Shown: positions 6,958-11,441 of the stretch, piece after piece
How positions within the stretch are numbered: the first letter of the stretch is position 1
Layout of the letters: the number at the start of each line of letters is the position of its first letter
Source of the DNA: Spirochaetales bacterium
GTDB lineage: Bacteria; Spirochaetota; Spirochaetia; SZUA-6; DRHE01
Assembly (NCBI GenBank): GCA_016935715.1
Contig: JAFGQJ010000048.1
Location: 1 to 11,441 of the forward strand
DNA: 11,441 nucleotides
Direction: 5' to 3'
Position numbers and translations under genes: made by a program
Notes under the pieces: model-generated
The model's database searches: none
Told to the model about the DNA's origin: nothing
The model's input: only the letters and a program-made list of their open reading frames with translations

Positions 6958-7965
6958 ATGGCGGCGTTGTCGTTTCAACGAAAGGTTCTCATAATGGGCG
7001 TTTGCATCGCCGTTCTGACGGCAGCCTACGTGCTGGGCGTGGTGTTTTCTCCGGCCAGGACCGGGCGAAGGGAGGCGGAAGCGCCCCTGATCCCGGGCTT
7101 CAACCGCCGGATCCGCGAGCAGGTGGCGGAGATTCACATTGCCGGGGAGCAGGGGGCTCGGAAGGTGGTGAAACGGGGGGATTCCTGGGTGTTGCCGGCA
7201 GCGGAACGGGACTTCCCGGCTTCGGCTGCCCGGGTCGACACCTTCCTGGATTTTCTTGCCGATATGGCCCGCAGGCGGGTCGTCACCGACAATCCCGAAG
7301 CCTGGCAGGAGTTCGAGGTTCAATCCGACGCTTCCCGGCGCATCCAGCTGCTGGACTCAGCGGGGGATGTGCTCAGCGAGATCATCGTAGGCAAAACCGC
7401 CGCAGGGGGAGCAGACAACTACGTCCGTGTGGGGAACGGCAACGAGGTGCTGCTTGCCGATCGGAGCTTCGACTACTACCTGAACCCGGAGGAGAAATTC
7501 TGGGCGCACCTGCGGATTTTCCCCGATGACCTGGAGGGACAGAGCATCATGCGCATCACGGTGGACAGCACCCTGCGGTTCGAGGAGGAGGCTGAAGGCC
7601 AGGATCTGAAGTACACCCTGGTGCTCAGCTCCGAGCAGCCGGCTGTCTGGAACGTGGTGGATCTCCCGGAAGGCGAGCTGGACAACCAGAAGGTGGACCT
7701 GCTGGCGAGCAATCTGGCCGATCTGGAGGGCACGGAGTTTGCCCACGGGGTGGGACCGGTGGAAGCGGGCCTGGAGAATCCGGCCGCCAGTATCCTGATC
7801 AGCACGGAAGACGGGAGGGATTTCCGCCTCTTCATCGGCGGGGAGGCGGGGGGCGATCAGTACTACGCGGCCCTCGAAGACGGGCAGCTCATCTACAAGG
7901 TCGCCGAGTGGCGGGTCAAGGGCCTGCTCAAGGATATCGGACAGCTGCGCGCAGAGCCCGACTAG
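6958..7965 (+). CDS. DUF4340 domain-containing membrane-anchored protein
   Basis: A 335-residue protein with one N-terminal TM helix (about 9-30) and an otherwise soluble, beta-rich extracytoplasmic body. The pattern is two similar halves, each with a short 'residue-strand, evaluate, difference' layout: VAEIHIAG..ARKVVKRGDSWVL early, then SASRRIQLLDSAGDVLSEIIVGKTA (142-162 region), NYVRVGNGNEVLLADRSF, and in the second half ISTEDGRDFRLFIGGEAGG followed by YYAALEDGQLIYKV near the end. This is the DUF4340 layout, a family of unknown function often encoded directly after GldG-like genes. GGAGG lies 9 bases before the ATG and overlaps the end of the GldG-like gene. As last gene of the operon it is probably a periplasm-facing partner of the ABC complex. 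No catalytic motif is visible. Confidence 0.83.
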   Translation: MAALSFQRKVLIMGVCIAVLTAAYVLGVVFSPARTGRREAEAPLIPGFNRRIREQVAEIHIAGEQGARKVVKRGDSWVLPAAERDFPASAARVDTFLDFLADMARRRVVTDNPEAWQEFEVQSDASRRIQLLDSAGDVLSEIIVGKTAAGGADNYVRVGNGNEVLLADRSFDYYLNPEEKFWAHLRIFPDDLEGQSIMRITVDSTLRFEEEAEGQDLKYTLVLSSEQPAVWNVVDLPEGELDNQKVDLLASNLADLEGTEFAHGVGPVEAGLENPAASILISTEDGRDFRLFIGGEAGGDQYYAALEDGQLIYKVAEWRVKGLLKDIGQLRAEPD

Positions 7966-7978
7966 AGCGCGGAACGGA

Positions 7979-7996
7979 GGCTCCGGCAGGCTCCGG
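7979..7996 (+). repeat. Short direct repeat in the convergent gap
   Basis: GGCTCCGG-CA-GGCTCCGG: two 8-bp copies in the 57-bp gap between the converging DUF4340 and GGDEF-like genes. Partial self-complementarity with CGGAG at 7975-7979 allows a weak stem, but there is no U-tract on either strand, so it is not called a terminator. Confidence 0.4.
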
Positions 7997-8022
7997 GGTG
8001 GGGTAGATCTGTTGCCGAAGGA

Positions 8023-9207
8023 CTATCGCCGGTGGGAACGGCCGCTTCCGGCTGCCCGGGAGGCGATGGCCGCCCTGTACTTGTCGGGGTCCGCCCGGAA
8101 AGCAACGATACCGCCGCCGGCGGATTCAGCCTGTCTGAGAGACTGTCCCGCTTCGGTGAGCAGTCTCTTCGAGCTGACCAGCCTGCCGTTGCGGGCGCTG
8201 AGCCCCATGCAGACGCCTCGGGGAAATTTCTGCCTGAACTCTTCGGCTTCCCGCAGGGCCTGATCCAGGTCCTTGTCCGGCAGGATCACCGCAGCGGTGG
8301 AAGAGTCGTACTCGAAGGCCAGATCGCGCAGGGGAAAGAAGTCCAGAATCGGCCTGGACAGATTGCCGATGTCCCGTGCACCCGCCGAGATGAGCAGCAG
8401 CGACATGTCCTGATCCGCGCCGGCGGCCCGTTCCAGCTCCGAGTCCAGACGCTGCGAGAGATGCTGGCGCCAGCCCAGACCCGTAGCCGGAGAGAACAGC
8501 GCTGAACCCGGTTGATCCGGCAAACCCTCCCCGGCAGCCCCGGCAGTCACGGCAGCCCCGGCGGGAACCTGCCGGCGGGGCCGCTGAGCGCGTCGGGATC
8601 GTGCAGTGCGTTGGGCCCCGCTCATGGCCGGGAGCAAAACCTCGGCGGATCTGCCGGCCGTAGCGGCGAAGAGCAGAAATACGCTGGCGATGAGCAGATA
8701 CACGAGCAGGATGTAAAAGATCTCCCGCAATATCGGATACAGCTGGTCCCTGTCCACGTCCCTGAAGATGCCTTCGATGAACAGGTCCTGCCGGATTCCG
8801 GGGCTGAAGCGCAGGTTCAGCCGGTTCTCGTACACGGGACGCGCCGTGTACTCGGGCTGGCCGTTCCAGCCTCGGGCCGACTGAGCCGTGGGAGCCTCGA
8901 CCAGGTAGCCCTGATCAGAGGAAATCAGATAATGGATCCCGTCGCCGGTAGAGTAGATCGTGAGCAGGAGCAGTCGCTCGGTTTCCCGGAACTTTTCCCT
9001 CATGGTCGAGGTGAAGTACCCGCTGTCGAAATCCCCCTCCGCCAGGTAGATCGAGAGGGCGGCGATTCTCAATGCCTCCAGGCTGGCCTGGGATTCCTCG
9101 CGGTTGTCATCGATCGTGATCTTTAGCCGGTACGCTGCGAAAAGGAGCATAAATAGCAGAAACAGCATACTTATGATATAATAAAACGTGAGGATCCGCC
9201 GATTCAT
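8023..9207 (-). CDS. Two-TM sensor-like membrane protein with a degenerate GGDEF-like domain
   Basis: A 394-residue protein. TM1 is at about 7-27, an extracytoplasmic region of about 135 residues follows (28-162), and TM2 is at 163-182. An Arg/Pro/Ala/Gly-rich linker (about 184-246) precedes a C-terminal domain at about 247-378. That domain aligns in pattern with GGDEF: a QRLDSELERA helix, LLLISAG strand, a FEYDSSTAAVILPDKDLDQAL turn-strand-helix, then GLSARNGRLVSS and a final IVAFRADPDKYR. At the place of the G-G-D/E-E-F catalytic turn the sequence reads Y-D-S-S-T-A, so diguanylate cyclase chemistry is very unlikely. It may act as a protein-interaction or regulatory module. The start at 9207 was preferred because it begins the TM1 leader; an upstream in-frame start at 9246 would add 13 residues across the promoter region. 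The extracytoplasmic domain does not resemble any family I recognise. Confidence 0.75.
   Translation of the reverse strand: MNRRILTFYYIISMLFLLFMLLFAAYRLKITIDDNREESQASLEALRIAALSIYLAEGDFDSGYFTSTMREKFRETERLLLLTIYSTGDGIHYLISSDQGYLVEAPTAQSARGWNGQPEYTARPVYENRLNLRFSPGIRQDLFIEGIFRDVDRDQLYPILREIFYILLVYLLIASVFLLFAATAGRSAEVLLPAMSGAQRTARSRRAQRPRRQVPAGAAVTAGAAGEGLPDQPGSALFSPATGLGWRQHLSQRLDSELERAAGADQDMSLLLISAGARDIGNLSRPILDFFPLRDLAFEYDSSTAAVILPDKDLDQALREAEEFRQKFPRGVCMGLSARNGRLVSSKRLLTEAGQSLRQAESAGGGIVAFRADPDKYRAAIASRAAGSGRSHRR
8532..8563 (+). repeat. Imperfect 18-bp tandem repeat inside the linker of the GGDEF-like gene
   Basis: CGGCAGCCCCGGCA at 8532-8545 recurs as CGGCAGCCCCGGCG at 8550-8563, a period of 18 bp. 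On the coding (minus) strand it encodes the near-duplicate hexapeptides AGAAVT and AGAAGE in the low-complexity linker. Likely replication slippage in an unstructured region. Confidence 0.6.
9174..9182 (+). promoter_or_regulatory. Candidate extended -10 promoter for the MEMO-like gene
   Basis: TGATATAAT (TGn plus perfect TATAAT) on the plus strand. The -35 region at about 9154-9159 is poor, which an extended -10 can compensate for. Initiation would be near 9189, giving a leader of about 80 nt to the ATG at 9273. It lies inside the first codons of the divergent minus-strand gene. Confidence 0.45.
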
Positions 9208-9216
9208 CCTACTACT

Positions 9217-9222
9217 ATTATA
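9217..9222 (-). promoter_or_regulatory. Candidate -10 element for the GGDEF-like gene
   Basis: A perfect TATAAT on the minus strand ends nine bases before the ATG at 9207. The matching -35 is weak. If used, transcription would begin within about three bases of the start codon, giving a nearly leaderless mRNA. Confidence 0.35.
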
Positions 9223-9272
9223 GGCAGATCGCCTGCAGAAGTACACACTTTTTAGCTGAAGGAGGCAGAGGC

Positions 9273-10109
9273 ATGAAGGTACGAGCGAGGAGCCTGCCGC
9301 CCGGCTGGTATCCCGCCGGAGAGAAGCAGACGGCGCGGGAAATCGAGGAGCTGTGCAGCAGCGCCGCGGAATCGGCTGACGGCGCCGTTGCCGGGATCGC
9401 GCCCCATGCGGGCTGGAGCTTCTCCGGCTCCATCGCCTGCCGCGTCATTCGAAGCCTGTCAGCCGAAGCGCAGACAATCGTCGTGGTGGGGGGACATCTG
9501 GCGCCCAATTCCGGTCTGCTGGCGGCGTTCGAGGAAGGCTACGAAACGCCGCTCGGTGCGCTGGACGCCGATCTGGAGTTGCTCGAAGCGCTGCGCGCCG
9601 CCCTCCGGCTGCGGGAGGATCGCTACGCCGACAACACGGTGGAGATCCAGCTCCCTCTGCTGAAGTACATCCATCCCGGAGCCCGGGCTCTTCACCTGCG
9701 CGCCTCTCCCTCCGAAGAAGCGCTTCAGCTGGGCGTGGAGCTGGCCAGGGCGGCGGAGCGATTGGACAGGAAGATCGCGGTACTGGGTTCCACGGATCTG
9801 ACCCACTATGGAGAAAATTACGGTTTTTCTCCCCGGGGAAGCGGACCCCAGGCCGTGAAATGGGTGAAGGAGGTCAACGACCGCCGCGTAGTGGAGGCCC
9901 TGCTGGGCATGGAGCTCGAAAAAGCGGTGGAGCTGGCCGTCAGAGAGCAATCGGCCTGTTCCATCGGGGGCGCGGTAGCGGCGGCCCGTTTCGCTCAACA
10001 GCAGGGGGCGGAAGTGGGAAAGCTTCTGGAATACCGGACCAGCTACGATCTGTCGCCGGGCCCCTTCTTCGTGGGCTATGCGGGGATCATCTACCCGAAA
10101 ACCGCTTAG
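9273..10109 (+). CDS. amrB: MEMO1 family protein (AmmeMemoRadiSam system protein B homologue)
   Basis: A 278-residue protein of the MEMO/LigB-like superfamily. Conserved blocks in order: APHAGWSFSG at 43-52 (His45, cf. the family PHAGY-x-YSG), VVVGGHLAPNSG at 70-81 (His75), DNTVEIQLPLLKYI at 120-133, STDLTHYG at 173-180 (Asp175, His178), and a late Cys229 in ACSIGG. The His/His/Cys set corresponds to the metal or active-site residues described for human MEMO1. The length matches the family. The start at 9273 has GAAGGAGG about eight bases upstream. Neither the usual AmmeMemoRadiSam A protein nor the radical SAM partner is in the window, so this copy is unpaired here, and its GGH and CSIGG motifs differ from the common forms. 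Biochemical function is not established for bacterial members. The 3' end overlaps the converging DUF115 gene by 23 bp. Confidence 0.85.
   Translation: MKVRARSLPPGWYPAGEKQTAREIEELCSSAAESADGAVAGIAPHAGWSFSGSIACRVIRSLSAEAQTIVVVGGHLAPNSGLLAAFEEGYETPLGALDADLELLEALRAALRLREDRYADNTVEIQLPLLKYIHPGARALHLRASPSEEALQLGVELARAAERLDRKIAVLGSTDLTHYGENYGFSPRGSGPQAVKWVKEVNDRRVVEALLGMELEKAVELAVREQSACSIGGAVAAARFAQQQGAEVGKLLEYRTSYDLSPGPFFVGYAGIIYPKTA
10087..10109. other. Convergent overlap of the MEMO-like and DUF115 genes
   Basis: The plus-strand stop TAG (10107-10109) lies beyond the minus-strand stop TGA (10087-10089), so the two coding regions overlap tail-to-tail by 23 bp. No terminator can fit between them, so transcripts must overlap antisense at their 3' ends. 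Confidence 0.9.
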
Positions 10110-11441
10110 CCACCTCGATCGACCATTCCCTGACCCTGCGCAGCAGTTTGTGCTCCCGGTTCAGATCCCGCGGGTCGTGCTCGCGAAAGGCCGCTGCGGC
10201 CGGATAAAGGGTCACCCAGAGGGCGCGCTGCTGCTCGTCCAGCTCGTAGAGATAACGGCTGATCGGAGGTGAAGGGCGGGGCAGGGATTGGAGAGCCCGC
10301 AGGTAATCCCGCAGAAAGACCCGCCAATCCGTCTTCGGCGCCCCGGCGGCCAGCATCCGTCCCCGGTCGCCTCCGCTGCCGGGCATCTCCGTCTCCAATT
10401 CGAGCGGCACGCCCTTGCCCGGAAGCTGGATAATCCGGGCGCCGGAGGCCTGCAGGTATCTCTCCAATCTCTCCTTGTAGCCGATCAGCGGCCGCGTGGT
10501 GTAGCGCAGGGCGCCCTGGACCCGGTCCCGCATGATCGCCGTGCTCTTCATGATGAAAGACAGAAACAGGCTTTCCAGAGGAGCGAGCCGGGATTCCTGG
10601 GAGCGGAACAGGGGATACAGATACGTGCCCCTGCAGTAAGCTTTGCCTTCCGGATAGGAAAAATCCACGCCGAGGAGATAGATCTCCCGCGCGCCTAGGA
10701 ATCGGGCCAGGGAAACGGCGGCATGGGAGACATTGCCGCCGGAGGTATCGATATAGGGAAGCGGACGCCAGTGGGAGCCAAGGTACAGGGACAGGGGGTG
10801 GTTGCTGGCGAAGAAGGCGCTCCGCCCTCTCATTCGGGTGAGCACCGGCGGGGAGGCCAGGTCCAGAAGCAGCGGCACCTGCTGCGGCAGACCCTGGAGG
10901 AAGTGATGATAGCTGACCAGCTGGCAGTCTATGGAGATCACCAGGTCTGGCAGGATGTCGTGCCCCAGAAGCGCCGGCAGCGAGGTGTCGGAGGCGATGA
11001 GAAATCCGCTGTCCCTGATTTCGCGCAGAGCGGGGATCTGGCATTCCAGCGAAGGGCCTGCCCCGGTGATGAAAGCCCGGCGAACCGGTTTCACGGTGAC
11101 GGTAGATTCCTGTACCGCGGGCAGGTTGGCCAGCGTGTTCACGTACCATTTTTTCCCGAACTGGGCCTGCACCGTGTAGTCGTCCGCCACCATGCCGATC
11201 AGTTCCTGAATCTCCCGCATCAGGTCGGTGTAGTACCTGCCGCCGGCTTCGACGCTGGGCCGCAGCGGTACGGTCTTGAGGTTACCATAGATCGCCGGGA
11301 GATAGTCGGAGAGAAGGAATTTCTTGACCTCCTCCGGCGGCCGTTCGACCAGGAACCGTACCCTGGGATCCAGGAGAACGCGCCGCAGGTCGAGATGCTC
11401 CAAAACGGCGCGGAGAAAGGACAGGTCCTTTTCCACCACGA
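10087..11441 (-). CDS. DUF115 / MptE-like protein (motility-associated factor glycosyltransferase family), 5' end cut by the window
   Basis: At least 450 residues are visible on the minus strand. The first possible start is a GTG at 11439 two bases from the edge, but the family normally has a further N-terminal region, so the gene most likely begins outside. The core Rossmann-like DUF115 domain is clear: AFITGAGPSLE at about 122-132, IASDTSLPAL at 148-157 and LPDLVISIDCQ at 163-173, then GGNVSHAAVSLARFLGAREIYLLGVDFSY... in the middle (about 235-260), with CRGTYLYP after it. These match the 6-hydroxymethylpterin pyrophosphokinase MptE-like / Maf flagellin-glycosylation family, in which Maf proteins transfer nonulosonic acids to flagellin. 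In a flagellated spirochaete-like host, flagellin or other glycan transfer is the leading guess, not proven. The C-terminal 130 residues are less recognisable. Confidence 0.82.
   Translation of the reverse strand, partial: VVEKDLSFLRAVLEHLDLRRVLLDPRVRFLVERPPEEVKKFLLSDYLPAIYGNLKTVPLRPSVEAGGRYYTDLMREIQELIGMVADDYTVQAQFGKKWYVNTLANLPAVQESTVTVKPVRRAFITGAGPSLECQIPALREIRDSGFLIASDTSLPALLGHDILPDLVISIDCQLVSYHHFLQGLPQQVPLLLDLASPPVLTRMRGRSAFFASNHPLSLYLGSHWRPLPYIDTSGGNVSHAAVSLARFLGAREIYLLGVDFSYPEGKAYCRGTYLYPLFRSQESRLAPLESLFLSFIMKSTAIMRDRVQGALRYTTRPLIGYKERLERYLQASGARIIQLPGKGVPLELETEMPGSGGDRGRMLAAGAPKTDWRVFLRDYLRALQSLPRPSPPISRYLYELDEQQRALWVTLYPAAAAFREHDPRDLNREHKLLRRVREWSIEVAKRFSGR

Noticed and set aside
5275..7323. 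Very long minus-strand reading frame (682 codons) under the GldG-like gene
   Set aside because: His/Leu/Arg-rich translation without any recognisable motif, antisense to a clear GldG-family gene; a shadow of biased codon use.
7971..8000. Possible rho-independent terminator between the converging DUF4340 and GGDEF-like genes
   Set aside because: Only about five base pairs of stem and no T-tract on either strand; kept only as a short direct repeat.
8470..8660. Possible frameshift in the Arg/Pro-rich linker of the GGDEF-like gene
   Set aside because: The frame is open through, and both flanking domains are in the same frame, so a flexible linker is the simpler explanation.
8512..9126. Plus-strand reading frame antisense to the GGDEF-like gene
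   Set aside because: No family signal, low-complexity N-terminus; the minus strand has TM helices and a domain pattern.

Overview
This is a gene-dense, GC-rich bacterial window with ten genes, no intergenic gap over about 120 bp, and no tRNA, rRNA, CRISPR or mobile element that I can see. The gene set is a diderm one: a lipoprotein M48 protease, an exported SH3b protein, a GldA/F/G-type ABC exporter with a DUF4340 protein, and a DUF115/Maf-type protein of the kind linked to flagellin glycosylation. With the style of the degenerate GGDEF-like membrane protein, this points to a high-GC, free-living member of the Spirochaetota. That placement is an inference from gene content and remembered family distributions, because no marker gene is present.

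Layout. (i) 1-2554, minus strand: a tightly packed three-gene operon running SH3b exported protein, M48 lipoprotein metalloprotease, then a CHASE2 sensor that leaves the window before its output domain. A good sigma70-like promoter (GTGACA-17-TACAAT) lies just upstream. (ii) 2672-3598, plus strand: ribonuclease Z (rnz), divergent from the first operon. (iii) 3684-7965, plus strand: a four-gene operon of ABC ATPase (GldA-like), ABC-2 permease (GldF-like), GldG-like auxiliary protein and DUF4340 protein, with start/stop overlaps or gaps of a few bases. (iv) 8023-9207, minus strand: a two-TM sensor-like protein with a GGDEF-like domain that has lost its catalytic motif. (v) 9273-10109, plus strand: a MEMO1/AmmeMemoRadiSam system protein B homologue, divergent from (iv). 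(vi) 10087-11441, minus strand: a DUF115/MptE-like (Maf-type) protein cut by the window edge, overlapping the MEMO gene tail-to-tail by 23 bp.

How the genes may work together. The two operons are the main units. The SH3b-M48-CHASE2 operon could combine periplasmic or envelope protein quality control with a transmembrane sensor. The Gld-type ABC plus DUF4340 cassette forms a complete exporter-like complex whose substrate is unknown and which, with no other gliding genes visible, need not have anything to do with gliding. No clearly new system can be demonstrated from the sequence alone. The items most worth a second look are those two cassettes and the catalytically dead GGDEF-like sensor.
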